DNA of 64,000 bases from an uncultured Lachnospiraceae bacterium (GTDB lineage: Bacteria; Bacillota; Clostridia; Lachnospirales; Lachnospiraceae), in NCBI GenBank assembly GCA_910579425.1, contig CAJTVL010000014.1, forward strand, positions 1 through 64,000, in the 5' to 3' direction. The notes under the pieces are model-generated. The model worked only from the letters and a program-made list of their open reading frames with translations. It did no database searches and was not told the DNA's origin. Made by a program: the position numbers and the translations under genes. Below, one piece after another: positions 7,931-14,755 of this stretch; the stretch's first letter is position 1; each line of letters starts with the position of its first letter.

Positions 7931-7951
7931 ACCACCAGCAGAGCTGGTGGT
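7931..7951 (+). repeat. IS200-like right-end hairpin
   Basis: Perfect 9-bp stem ACCACCAGC/GCTGGTGGT with loop AGA. It shares CCAGCAGAGCTGG with the left-end hairpin. Confidence 0.75.
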
Positions 7952-7954
7952 TGA

Positions 7955-8128
7955 GCCGGTGGCCGTGATTTGGAATCTACCACAGAGCAGTATTATATTG
8001 CTGTGCGTAAAAAGATAGTGGAAAATGGCGAGACAAAACAGGTTGTTATGGTTCCGGCACCTGTGAAAAAGGAGCAAAAGAAGGAACCGTACATACCACG
8101 GCGCGGCGTAACATATGTTAAATTCTAG
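7955..8128 (+). pseudogene. 3' remnant of an unidentified gene next to the IS right end
   Basis: An open frame of 57 codons starts right after the right-end hairpin, has no start codon or ribosome binding site of its own, and ends at TAG 8126-8128. It reads GGRDLESTTEQYYIAVRKKI, then a stretch rich in Lys, Val and Pro, ending RRGVTYVKF. The protein-like composition and the position make it the C-terminal part of a gene cut by the IS insertion. No family is recognised. Confidence 0.45.
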
Positions 8129-8495
8129 GCCGGATCGAATCAATAGATATGAATGAAAACAGGATGTTTCAAGTACTTTATTGTATTTGACAGAGATGCT
8201 GTGTATAATAATTATTAAAGGGGAAAGTCATCACGGTGACTCTGCCATACTTGGCGGCATTGCTTTGGGCGGGCAGCAGAACTGTTGGGAATGCATAAGA
8301 TGAATCTTATTGGGTTATATAGCAGATTGTGAATCCCATATTTAGATATGACAGACGAAGAATTTGAGGAGGAAATCCAGACTGTAAAAAGACTGACTGC
8401 TATAGAGGTATGAGAATAATATCAGATATAACGCCGATTTTATTATTGCTAAAGTCTGGAAGATTGTAAGTGCTTAGAATAAGGAGAGTGGTGCA
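8129..8495. other. Intergenic stretch with a promoter and small remnants
   Basis: About 370 bases. It contains a sigma-A-like promoter (8181-8209), a small hairpin AGTCA/TGACT near 8225-8240, and a 21-codon frame at 8348-8413 (MTDEEFEEEIQTVKRLTAIE) that lacks a clear ribosome binding site and is probably a gene fragment. Nothing else is supported. Confidence 0.4.
8181..8209 (+). promoter_or_regulatory. Sigma-A-like promoter
   Basis: TTGTAT (8181-8186), a 17-base spacer, then TATAAT (8204-8209). The segment GCTGTGTATAATAA (8198-8211) recurs identically at 10018-10031 before the hicB remnant. It could drive the 57-residue ORF and the MNT-HEPN pair downstream. Confidence 0.55.
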
Positions 8496-8669
8496 ATGTT
8501 AGTTGATCGGTTATCAGATAAACCATCTGATTTTTTAAGAAGAGCCAGAGAAAAGTATGTAAAACAAAATCCCATGTTAATGAAAAAAATTGATGATGAG
8601 ATAGAAAGTTGTAGGAGTAATGCCGTTTGTATAGGCATAGGAAAAGAGGGTATATCATGTGCAGACTAA
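8496..8669 (+). CDS. 57-residue hypothetical protein upstream of the MNT-HEPN pair
   Basis: Starts at ATG 8496, nine bases after AAGGAG (8481-8486), and ends at TAA 8667-8669, 35 bases before the proposed GTG of the nucleotidyltransferase. The product is small and charged: MLVDRLSDKPSDFLRRAREK, then a helix with IDDEIESC and a C-terminal VCIGIGKEG. No family is recognised. Position and good ribosome binding site suggest it is co-transcribed with the toxin-antitoxin pair, possibly as an extra regulatory component, but that is inference. Confidence 0.45.
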   Translation: MLVDRLSDKPSDFLRRAREKYVKQNPMLMKKIDDEIESCRSNAVCIGIGKEGISCAD

Positions 8670-8704
8670 TTATGCTGCAAACAAATTTTCAGACGGAGGT
8701 TGCA

Positions 8705-9085
8705 GTGGCGGATGTCAAGAAGATATATATAGAGAATATTATAAAGAGTGCTGAAAAATGTAATAAGATTGATGCCATTGTGTTGTTTGGGTCTTCGCTT
8801 GAAGATCGGTGTGAAGATGAATCGGATATCGATATTGCAGTAATCAGCAAGTATACGGTCAGCCGTTTGTGCCAATATAAATCTTTCCGGGATTTTACGG
8901 ATAGTGTGTACAGCATAAATGTGGATCAAAATTATGATATATTGTATTTTAAGTCTCTGGATGAAATAGTGAAGAAAAAAGAAAAAGCAGGAATTTGCAA
9001 TGAACTGTTACAAAAGGGGAAAGTAATATACAGGATGAAGGGGGACAAAAATGCAGCCAACTTTATTAGCAATAGCAAAAGCTGA
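8705..9085 (+). CDS. MNT-type nucleotidyltransferase (MntA-like antitoxin)
   Basis: About 126 residues from GTG 8705, which follows GGAGG (8695-8699) by five bases; ATGs at 8657 and 8672 are alternatives. The minimal nucleotidyltransferase signature GSx10DxD is present as G29-S30 ... D41-I-D43 in FGSSLEDRCEDESDIDIAV. In characterised MntA-HepT systems this protein neutralises the HEPN toxin by adding AMP to it. The HEPN gene overlaps it by 35 bases, as expected for such a pair. The gene lies near the border of the proposed integrative element, consistent with an addiction or defence role. Confidence 0.82.
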   Translation: MADVKKIYIENIIKSAEKCNKIDAIVLFGSSLEDRCEDESDIDIAVISKYTVSRLCQYKSFRDFTDSVYSINVDQNYDILYFKSLDEIVKKKEKAGICNELLQKGKVIYRMKGDKNAANFISNSKS

Positions 9086-9413
9086 TTTAAAAACTGCTAA
9101 ACATCTTGTTGGAAGTTCGGACAAATTTCAGAAACACCAAGCGGCTTATTTTACGCAGCAGGCAGTGGAGAAGACAATAAAATATGTAATATCCCAAAAG
9201 ACGGGAAGTCAGCCATGGGGGCATGATATCAGTAAATTAATTGTGATAGCCAAGAAAGAAGAGATTGAGATTCCGGAAGAGATTATAAAAAATGCAGCGT
9301 TATATACCTCGTGGGAAGTAGTCACAAGATATTATCCTACTGCAGTAATACGGAGAGATTCTATTTCTAAAGCAATCAGGACAATAGAGCAGTGGCAGAA
9401 AAGTCTTAGATGA
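9051..9413 (+). CDS. HEPN-domain protein (toxin partner of the MNT gene)
   Basis: 120 residues, an all-helical HEPN protein of the pfam05168 type. Visible family features are LLAIAKADLKTAKHL, the packed helix YFTQQAVEKTIKYVI, HDISKL, and TRYYP near the end of the core. HEPN proteins are typically RNases; the canonical Rx4-6H motif of HepT is not evident here, so activity is uncertain. The gene starts inside the upstream MNT gene, after AAGGGGGA, implying translational coupling. It ends about 90 bases before the tRNA-Gln fragment. Confidence 0.8.
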   Translation: MQPTLLAIAKADLKTAKHLVGSSDKFQKHQAAYFTQQAVEKTIKYVISQKTGSQPWGHDISKLIVIAKKEEIEIPEEIIKNAALYTSWEVVTRYYPTAVIRRDSISKAIRTIEQWQKSLR

Positions 9414-9501
9414 AATTTTAGCTGATAGGTCAATCTATAGGTCAATTTCCAACAAAGGCATTGCAGAAACCGCATAAAATCAGGCAAAAACAGCATACAA
9501 A

Positions 9502-9551
9502 CAACGGACTCTGACTCCGTCATTTCAAGGTTCGAATCCTTGTAGCCCAGC
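9502..9551 (+). tRNA. 3' fragment of tRNA-Gln(CTG), probable attachment site
   Basis: Only the 3' half of a tRNA is present. It has an anticodon stem ACGGA/TCCGT (9504-9508, 9516-9520) with loop CTCTGAC and anticodon CTG (9511-9513), a T arm CAAGG-TTCGAAT-CCTTG (9526-9542), and the 3' acceptor strand TAGCCCA plus G and C (9543-9551). The matching 5' acceptor TGGGCTA and a D arm are absent upstream, so this is not a functional gene. A precise 3' tRNA fragment next to phage-like genes is the usual footprint of tyrosine-integrase insertion into a tRNA gene (attL or attR). Confidence 0.82.
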
Positions 9552-9559
9552 GAATGTGA

Positions 9560-9586
9560 CCCGACAGAGAGAATCTGCCGGGTTTT
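9560..9586 (+). terminator. Terminator of the former tRNA gene
   Basis: CCCGACAGA (9560-9568) pairs with TCTGCCGGG (9574-9582) with one mismatch around GAGAA, followed by TTTT. It lies nine bases after the tRNA fragment, so it probably is the original terminator on the chromosomal side of the border. Confidence 0.75.
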
Positions 9587-9831
9587 CTTATGTCCGGAAA
9601 TGCAGTGTTTATGCGTTTTTTGGAGATGGCGTCTTTTGATCTTAAATTTTCCCCTTTGAGAAGAAAAAGCTGTTTCACTGAAAAAAGGCTGGAACCGTGC
9701 AAACAGGGCTCTTTTGGAGAAAAAGTGCCTTTTCCTGTCCTGTGAGCGCAGGGACGAGAGCAGGGAGAGGGCAGGGGCCGGAGATAGAGTACCACAGTAT
9801 GACTTTATGGACAAAATGGAAGGGGGATTTT
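9587..9831. other. Non-coding stretch after the tRNA border
   Basis: About 245 bases with no convincing gene, promoter or structured RNA. A weak open frame from 9697 crosses it, but only the part after 9832 has a ribosome binding site. Confidence 0.4.
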
Positions 9832-10068
9832 ATGAGTGACCGACATACGATAGAGAATATGGAGAGGTATCCGGATCAGATCCGGCCATTCATACAGGCG
9901 GAGATCGGGCTGCCCCATACCGGAAAAAAGGAAAGAGCCTGGGGCGGTTATGGGGGCAGGGCCTGTAAACGTATTTTAGTAAATAAGCAGAGTTGGTTTC
10001 TTGTAATCCTTGTGAAAGCTGTGTATAATAACTACAGAGTGAAAGGCATGAAATTAAGTAGGAGTTAA
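9832..10068 (+). pseudogene. Short unidentified reading frame, probably a gene remnant
   Basis: 78 codons from ATG 9832, preceded by AAGGGGGA. The first ~28 residues (MSDRHTIENMERYPDQIRPF...) look like a real N-terminus. The later part overlaps the promoter at 10001-10029 and reads like non-coding DNA. It is most likely the 5' piece of a decayed gene. No family is recognised. Confidence 0.3.
10001..10029 (+). promoter_or_regulatory. Sigma-A-like promoter before the hicB remnant
   Basis: TTGTAA (10001-10006), 17 bases, TATAAT (10024-10029). It has 14 bases around the -10 box in common with the promoter at 8181-8209. Confidence 0.6.
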
Positions 10069-10076
10069 AAACAGGA

Positions 10077-10342
10077 TGGAGAATTTAGCGTTAAATTCTG
10101 AGACAATAGAAAAAATTAAGTAAGAAATATGATGATGGATTGGCTGAAATACAGAGTGTAATTGACGGCTATCTGGCTGACGGCAGGGAAAGGAACATTG
10201 AACCTGAGCAGCCATACAAGGGACATTTAACGTCAGGATCAGCCCGGAGCTTCACAGGAATATTGCGGTGTATGCAATGGAACATGGAAAAAGTTTAAAC
10301 GCCGCTGTTGAGGAAGCGATTGGAAATATGGTCAGGGCATAA
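10077..10342 (+). pseudogene. HicB-family antitoxin, decayed
   Basis: The C-terminus is a clear HicB ribbon-helix-helix segment: NVRISPELHRNIAVYA, then EHGKSLNAAVEEAI, ending at TAA 10340-10342. The preceding part, LAEIQSVIDGYLADGRER with EPEQPYKG, is in a different frame. One G missing from the run at 10220-10222 would join them as PYKGTFNVRI. A further frame break lies in the A-run near 10110, after the start MENLALNSETIEKIK. No hicA toxin gene is seen. With two breaks the antitoxin is almost certainly non-functional. Confidence 0.65.
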
Positions 10343-10384
10343 CGTCACAGAGAGGTATAAATTCATGTCAGACAGGATAGAAAG

Positions 10385-11203
10385 ATGCATAGCGGTATGA
10401 TACATAAGGATTTTTTAAGATGTCCCGTCTGTTCTTCTCCCTTTTCTTTTGGGAATGACAACAAGAGCCTGGTTTGTGGAAACGGCCACAATTTTGATAT
10501 AGCAAAGCAGGGGTATGTGAATCTTTGCGGCGGTTCTATGGGGAAGCTTTATGAGGACAGGGAGCTTTTCAGGGCGAGAAGAACTATTTATGATGCGGGA
10601 TTTTTTAAAGGAGTGGAGGAGAAAGCCAGCGCCTGCCTGAAGGGAATCTTCCCGGAGGGCGGCGGCGTTATTGTAGAAGCCGGGTGCGGGGAGGGCTCGT
10701 TTCTTTCTTTTTTATGGAAGGAAAATCCCGAAAATAAATATATCGGCCTGGATATATCAAAGAGTGCAGTGAAAATGGCGGCACAGAAAAGCAGGGAGAT
10801 ATGCTGGCTGGTGGCGGATGTCTGCAAAATTCCCGTCAGGGATAAAAGCATTGATTGTATCATTGATATGCTGACGCCGGCAAATTACGGGGAATTTGAC
10901 AGGATTCTGAAGCCGGGGGCCTGCATAATAAAGATCATACCCAATGACGGATACCTGAACGAATTGAGACAAGGGCTGGGACTGAAAGGGTATGAAAATA
11001 AAGAGGTGGACAGTTTCTTTTCCCGGCACTTTGATCTGACAGGCAGGCAGCGGATTCAGTATCGCTTTGCCTGCGAGGCTGGCACTTCGGAGGATATTTA
11101 TACTATGACGCCCATGTCAGGCGGAGCCGGTCAGGGAGGCGCCAGGGAAAAGGTTGATTGGGTGACAATGGATTTGACAATGTTGGTGGGACAGAAAAGG
11201 TAG
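10385..11203 (+). CDS. rlmA: RlmA-family 23S rRNA (guanine-N1)-methyltransferase
   Basis: 272 residues. The N-terminal zinc site is visible as C13, C16, C31 and H35 (CPVCSSP ... VCGNGHNFD), followed by the family's AKQGYVNL segment. The SAM-dependent Rossmann core starts with VEAGCGEGSF near residue 100 and has GLDISKSAVKMA. RlmA enzymes methylate N1 of G745 or G748 in helix 35 of 23S rRNA; the G748 type (TlrB) contributes to tylosin resistance. Which base is used here cannot be told from the sequence. ATG 10385 gives the expected N-terminus; an ATG at 10397 is an alternative. First intact housekeeping gene after the accessory region. Confidence 0.85.
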   Translation: MHSGMIHKDFLRCPVCSSPFSFGNDNKSLVCGNGHNFDIAKQGYVNLCGGSMGKLYEDRELFRARRTIYDAGFFKGVEEKASACLKGIFPEGGGVIVEAGCGEGSFLSFLWKENPENKYIGLDISKSAVKMAAQKSREICWLVADVCKIPVRDKSIDCIIDMLTPANYGEFDRILKPGACIIKIIPNDGYLNELRQGLGLKGYENKEVDSFFSRHFDLTGRQRIQYRFACEAGTSEDIYTMTPMSGGAGQGGAREKVDWVTMDLTMLVGQKR

Positions 11204-11234
11204 AAGGCGCAAAACCGCCTGGAAAAGAGGGAAA

Positions 11235-11771
11235 ATGAGAGTATTATTTATCGGAAACAGCCATACTTATTACAATGATATGCCTCAGATGTTTGCGGAA
11301 ATCTGCCGTGAAAAGCAAAAAGAGGTGGAGGTCACCATGCTGGCCCATGGGGGAAAGGGCTGGGATTTCCATGTGGAAGAGCCGGAGGCCAGGTTCAATA
11401 TCCTTTACGGTGGATATGATGCGGTGGTTCTTCAGCACACGGCACATCCCATGGGCGATTTAGAGGTCATGCATGAGAGCGGTAAGAAACTGATCGAGTG
11501 GGTAAGGCAGGCGGGGGCCCGGCCCATTCTGTATATGACATGGACTACCAAAGCCGACGGGGAGCAGGCCCAGGAGAAGATGGGCAGCGCTTACCGGAGG
11601 CTGCAGCAGGAGACGGGCTGTGAGCTGGCGCCTGTGGGTGAGAATTGGTGGAAGTATCACAGAGAGCATCCGGAGGAAGAAATGTACGCGGAGGACGGAC
11701 AGCATGCGTCAAAGATCGGCTCCCGGGTGGCGGCGTCTACGATTGCGGAGACGTTTCTGAGCCGCGGATAG
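11235..11771 (+). CDS. SGNH/GDSL-type hydrolase
   Basis: 178 residues, cytosolic. The nucleophile block is FIGNSHTYYND with Ser9. A central VVLQHTAH and the C-terminal EDGQHASKIGS, carrying the Asp and His of the triad, complete the SGNH pattern. These enzymes are esterases, lipases or carbohydrate deacetylases; the substrate cannot be predicted. The gene starts 32 bases after rlmA on the same strand and is followed by a large terminator at 11784-11858, so the two may form a transcript. Confidence 0.78.
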   Translation: MRVLFIGNSHTYYNDMPQMFAEICREKQKEVEVTMLAHGGKGWDFHVEEPEARFNILYGGYDAVVLQHTAHPMGDLEVMHESGKKLIEWVRQAGARPILYMTWTTKADGEQAQEKMGSAYRRLQQETGCELAPVGENWWKYHREHPEEEMYAEDGQHASKIGSRVAASTIAETFLSRG

Positions 11772-11783
11772 TAAGGACATTGT

Positions 11784-11858
11784 GCCCTGTTTTTGGACAT
11801 AATTTTCTGAGGATTGATTTTGTCAGAAAATTTGTCAGAAAACAGGGCTTGCTTTTTT
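11784..11858 (+). terminator. Long two-tier terminator hairpin
   Basis: The outer stem GCCCTGTTTT (11784-11793) pairs with AAAACAGGGC (11839-11848). Inside it AATTTTCTGA pairs with TCAGAAAATT. A run of six T follows at 11853-11858. GTCAGAAAA occurs twice on the 3' side, allowing alternative pairing. Confidence 0.8.
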
Positions 11859-11895
11859 GCGGGAAATCATGTATGTTAGGAAGCAAAGAAAGGCG

Positions 11896-12178
11896 TTGAA
11901 GAGAAGAGTAGGTCATTTGCGCTTTTACAGAGACCTCTGGCCGGTGAAAATGAGGAAAGCTATAGAGTGACTGAACATGGCCTCGGAGCTGCGCACCGAA
12001 GACAGAGATGTTTAGGCTGCGACGGGTTCACCCGTTATAGTGACAGGCTATCGGCAGATCATTTCCTGCCCGCAGCTGATGAGGCTTGTGCCGTGAGGTA
12101 TGGGTGAATTTAGGGTGGTATCACGAAGCGTAAGGCTCTCGTCCCTGAAAAGAAATTTTCAGAGAGGAGGGCTTTTTT
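11896..12178 (+). promoter_or_regulatory. T-box riboswitch, probably methionine-tRNA specific
   Basis: The highly conserved T-box AGGGTGGTATCACG is at 12112-12125, with the TGG that pairs with the tRNA CCA end at 12116-12118. It is followed by a terminator stem (about 12132-12175) ending in TTTTTT. Upstream is a Stem I-like region with an AGTAGG segment and GAACATGGCC. The ATG at 11977-11979 is a plausible Met specifier, matching the metG gene downstream. Uncharged tRNA-Met would stabilise the antiterminator and allow metG transcription. A weak promoter (TTGCTT, 17 bases, TATGTT, 11849-11877) overlaps the preceding terminator tail. Confidence 0.88.
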
Positions 12179-12186
12179 AATGCGCA

Positions 12187-12263
12187 CGCCGATGCAGAGG
12201 CGACATGCCGCCAAAGTGGCGCATCGGCGGCGCGCGAGCAGGGGGAGTAACCATCCCTGCTCG
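12187..12263 (+). promoter_or_regulatory. Extra structured leader between the T-box and metG
   Basis: Two perfect hairpins follow the T-box terminator: CGCCGATGC (12187-12195) with GCATCGGCG (12221-12229), and CGAGCAGGG (12235-12243) with CCCTGCTCG (12255-12263). Neither has a T-run. They lengthen the untranslated region and may stabilise or process the read-through transcript. Confidence 0.55.
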
Positions 12264-12319
12264 ATTTACACCACATTTAAAATCAGGAAAACGAGCAAGT
12301 CTCAGAAATGGAGGAAGAA

Positions 12320-13942
12320 ATGAAAAATATTTTAATAGCAGGAGCATGGCCCTATGCCAACGGCTCTCTTCACATTGGCCATGTGGCAGGTCTGCTGGCT
12401 GGCGATGTGTTGGCCCGTTATCACAGGGCAAAGGGAGATAGGGTTTGTTATGTGTCGGGAAGCGACTGCCACGGCACACCGGTGGCGCTCAGGGCCAAAA
12501 GGGAGGGCCTCACTCCCTGGGAGGTCAGCGACCGCTTTCACGAGGAGTTCAGCAGGTGCTTTCAGTGGCTGGGGTTTGGCTATGACCTGTATTCGAAGAC
12601 CTCGTCAGAGGAACATATCCGGTTTGTACAGGAATTTCATGAAAAATTGTATGGGAGCCCTTATGTGTATGAAAAGGAGGTTCCCCAGGCCTATTGTGAA
12701 GGATGCAAAAGTTTTTTGGCGGACCGGTTTGTGACAGGGAAATGTCCCGTATGCGGGGAAGCGGCAAGAGGGGATCAGTGCGATGCCTGTGGAGAAGTAT
12801 TGGAGCCGGAGCAGCTCATCGAACCGGTATGCGCGGTTTGCGGGGAGAGGATTTCATTCAGGAATACAAGGCATCTTTATATTGCCATATCCAGGCTGGA
12901 AAAGGAGCTGAAAGCATATGTGGAGAGCCATGAGAACTGGCGGAAAAACGCGGTGGCTTTATCGAAGCGGTATATTGAGGAGGGCTTAAGGGATCGGGCT
13001 CTGACCAGGGATCTGGATTGGGGGATAGATGTTCCAAGAAAGGGCTATGAGGACAAGAAAATTTATATCTGGGCGGAAAACGTGCTGGGTTATCTGTCCC
13101 TGAGCAGGCTTGTGGCAAAAGAGCGGGGCTGGGACTTTAAGGAGCTTTGGGGAGAAGAGGCCAGACATTATTATGTCCACGGGAAGGACAACATTCCTTT
13201 CCATACCATCATATTACCTGCCCTATTGCTGGCGGAGGGAGAAGACTGGCATTTGCCGGACCACATTATTTCCAGCGAATATCTCACGCTGGAAGGAAAA
13301 AAGATTTCCACCAGTCAAAATTATGCCATTTGGGTGAAGGACCTGATAGGGAGATATGAAGCGGATTCTCTGAGGTATTATCTGCTTGCAAACGGCGCGG
13401 AGAAGAGGGATGCGGATTTTTCATGGCAGGGTTTTATCACCAGCCATAATAATGAGCTTTTGGGCGCCTGGGGGAATTTTGTCAACCGCACGCTGATCTT
13501 TATTACCAAATATCTGGATGGGAGAGTGCCGGAGGGAATCTTGGAAAAGGGGCTGGAAGAGGAAATCGACAGGCTTTATGAGAAGATTGGAAAGAAGGTG
13601 GAGGGAGGACGCTTGAAGGAGGCAATTGACGACATTTTTGCCTTTGTCCGTTTTTCTAACAAGTATTTTGACCTTGGAAAGCCATGGATTACAAGAAATA
13701 CCAGTCTGCGGGATTGCCAGGATACGCTGTATAACTGTGTACAACTGATTGTCAATCTGGCGGTTTTGCTGAAACCCTTTCTTCCCTTTTCGTCAGAAAA
13801 AGTGTTGGGATGGTTTTTACTCGATAGTAGTTGGAAAAGAAAGACGGTTCCCACAGGATTTGTCATTCCGGAAACAGAGATTTTGTTCCGGCGCATAGAC
13901 AGGGAAAGGATTGGCAAGGAGGAAGAAAAGCTCCGCGCCTGA
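12320..13942 (+). CDS. metG: Methionyl-tRNA synthetase
   Basis: 540 residues from ATG 12320, chosen because GGAGG (12310-12314) lies five bases before it; the ATG at 12308 overlaps that site. Charges tRNA-Met with methionine. HIGH is at residues 18-21 and the second signature is KISTS (328-332) in place of KMSKS. A zinc insertion from about residue 126 has four CxxC knuckles (CEGC, CPVC, CDAC, CAVC). The anticodon-binding helical domain ends the protein, with no C-terminal EMAP/Trbp111-like tRNA-binding domain, which explains the short length. This is the four-knuckle MetRS class rather than the ~650-residue form of many Firmicutes. Controlled by the upstream T-box. Confidence 0.93.
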   Translation: MKNILIAGAWPYANGSLHIGHVAGLLAGDVLARYHRAKGDRVCYVSGSDCHGTPVALRAKREGLTPWEVSDRFHEEFSRCFQWLGFGYDLYSKTSSEEHIRFVQEFHEKLYGSPYVYEKEVPQAYCEGCKSFLADRFVTGKCPVCGEAARGDQCDACGEVLEPEQLIEPVCAVCGERISFRNTRHLYIAISRLEKELKAYVESHENWRKNAVALSKRYIEEGLRDRALTRDLDWGIDVPRKGYEDKKIYIWAENVLGYLSLSRLVAKERGWDFKELWGEEARHYYVHGKDNIPFHTIILPALLLAEGEDWHLPDHIISSEYLTLEGKKISTSQNYAIWVKDLIGRYEADSLRYYLLANGAEKRDADFSWQGFITSHNNELLGAWGNFVNRTLIFITKYLDGRVPEGILEKGLEEEIDRLYEKIGKKVEGGRLKEAIDDIFAFVRFSNKYFDLGKPWITRNTSLRDCQDTLYNCVQLIVNLAVLLKPFLPFSSEKVLGWFLLDSSWKRKTVPTGFVIPETEILFRRIDRERIGKEEEKLRA

Positions 13943-13986
13943 CTTGCTTTTTCGAAGCTTTTTTCTTATACTAAAAAGGAGTTTGA

Positions 13987-14018
13987 GGATAACGGTTTTG
14001 TAGCCCGAACCGTTATCC
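13987..14018. repeat. Perfect 11-bp inverted repeat upstream of a lipoprotein gene
   Basis: GGATAACGGTT (13987-13997) and AACCGTTATCC (14008-14018) with a 10-base loop, not followed by a T-run. It lies 36 bases before the lipoprotein ATG, so it could be an operator or a leader hairpin as well as a weak metG terminator. Confidence 0.55.
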
Positions 14019-14053
14019 GACAGGAAGCAACAGAAACGAACAGAGGTTGATTT

Positions 14054-14710
14054 ATGTTAAAAAGAGTATGGAAGGGTGCTGCGGTTTGTGCAATGTGCCT
14101 TGCGCTGACGGCCTGCCAGCCCTCGGAGGAAAAGATCACACAGGCAAAAGAAAAGTATGCACAGCTTGCCGGGGTGCATAACCAGGTGGTGGAGGTCCAT
14201 GAAAAAGTAAAAGATGATTCCCTGGATAAGGAGCTGGCGGCCTTAAGGGAGAGAGCAAACGAAATGGAAAGCTACAATCTGGCGGAGATGGAGGATGAAG
14301 AGATCGATCAGTTGATTCAGGCTATGGATTCCATGATTGCGGATTATGAAGGCTATCTTACCGCCCTCTCTGAGATAAAGGACGAGGAGGAAGCGGCGGT
14401 GCTGACGACGATTACACTGGCGCTTACCAATCAAACCGGATTTTCCTTTGGTGAGATTCACCTTTATGAGAAGGGGGATGTGGGGGCGCATGTGAATATT
14501 CTCGGGGATATGGGGATGCTGGCGCCGGAGCAGTCGCTGACAGGGCTGATGATACAGAGGGATGTGGATAATACGCCCTGGGTTCTTTTCCTGGCGGATG
14601 AGAGCGGAAACGAATTTGAACTTGAACTGCCGGTGGGAGAGTATTCGGGGGAGGTAGTTTCCCTTGATCTTTCCTATGATGAGGAAGCGGGGGAGATTCT
14701 TGTCTCATAG
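14054..14710 (+). CDS. Secreted lipoprotein with coiled-coil N-terminal region
   Basis: 218 residues. A type II signal peptide ends at the lipobox LTAC, with Cys21 as the lipid-attachment site. Residues ~25-120 are helical and charged, probably a coiled coil (EKITQAKEKYAQLAG, ELAALRERANEME). Residues ~125-215 are beta-rich and start ALTNQTGFSFGEIHLY, a pattern often seen in small Ig-like extracellular domains. It acts on the outer face of the membrane; the role is unknown. It sits between metG and an AraC-type regulator gene (45-base gap to its ATG), with an inverted repeat just upstream. Confidence 0.75.
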   Translation: MLKRVWKGAAVCAMCLALTACQPSEEKITQAKEKYAQLAGVHNQVVEVHEKVKDDSLDKELAALRERANEMESYNLAEMEDEEIDQLIQAMDSMIADYEGYLTALSEIKDEEEAAVLTTITLALTNQTGFSFGEIHLYEKGDVGAHVNILGDMGMLAPEQSLTGLMIQRDVDNTPWVLFLADESGNEFELELPVGEYSGEVVSLDLSYDEEAGEILVS

Positions 14711-14755
14711 AGAAATATTCGGCAGGAACTTTTGAGGTTGTTAAGGAGAGCACAG

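Larger units (their letters stand above)
7255..7955 (+). mobile_element. IS200/IS605-family insertion sequence, disrupted copy
   Basis: A tnpA-only element of about 700 bases without terminal inverted repeats but with subterminal hairpins, as in the IS200 group. The left-end hairpin is CCCCAGC-AGA-GCTGGGG (7261-7277) and the right-end hairpin is ACCACCAGC-AGA-GCTGGTGGT (7931-7951). Both share the core CCAGCAGAGCTGG. Exact ends cannot be fixed without an intact homologue. The element sits between the 3' end of an unknown gene on its left and an orphan coding fragment on its right (7955-8128), which suggests insertion into coding DNA. Confidence 0.85.
1..9551. mobile_element. Probable end of an integrative element (accessory region)
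   Basis: This is an inference from content. The stretch holds phage/ICE-type genes (RadC, DUF932, YqaJ, Rad52-like, DUF5688), an IS200/IS605 copy, a toxin-antitoxin pair and several broken genes, and it stops at a 3' tRNA-Gln fragment (9502-9551). Elements that integrate into tRNA genes leave a partial tRNA copy at one border. No integrase, relaxase or intact tRNA-Gln is visible, so the other end must lie left of the window or be lost. To the right the content changes to housekeeping genes, apart from decayed debris up to 10345. Confidence 0.55.

Noticed and set aside
9502..9551. A functional tRNA-Gln gene
   Set aside because: The 5' acceptor strand and D arm are missing, so it cannot fold as a tRNA.
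9332..9814. Minus-strand 160-codon frame across the tRNA fragment
   Set aside because: It contains the reverse complement of the tRNA T arm and terminator and has no protein-family features. It is a chance frame.
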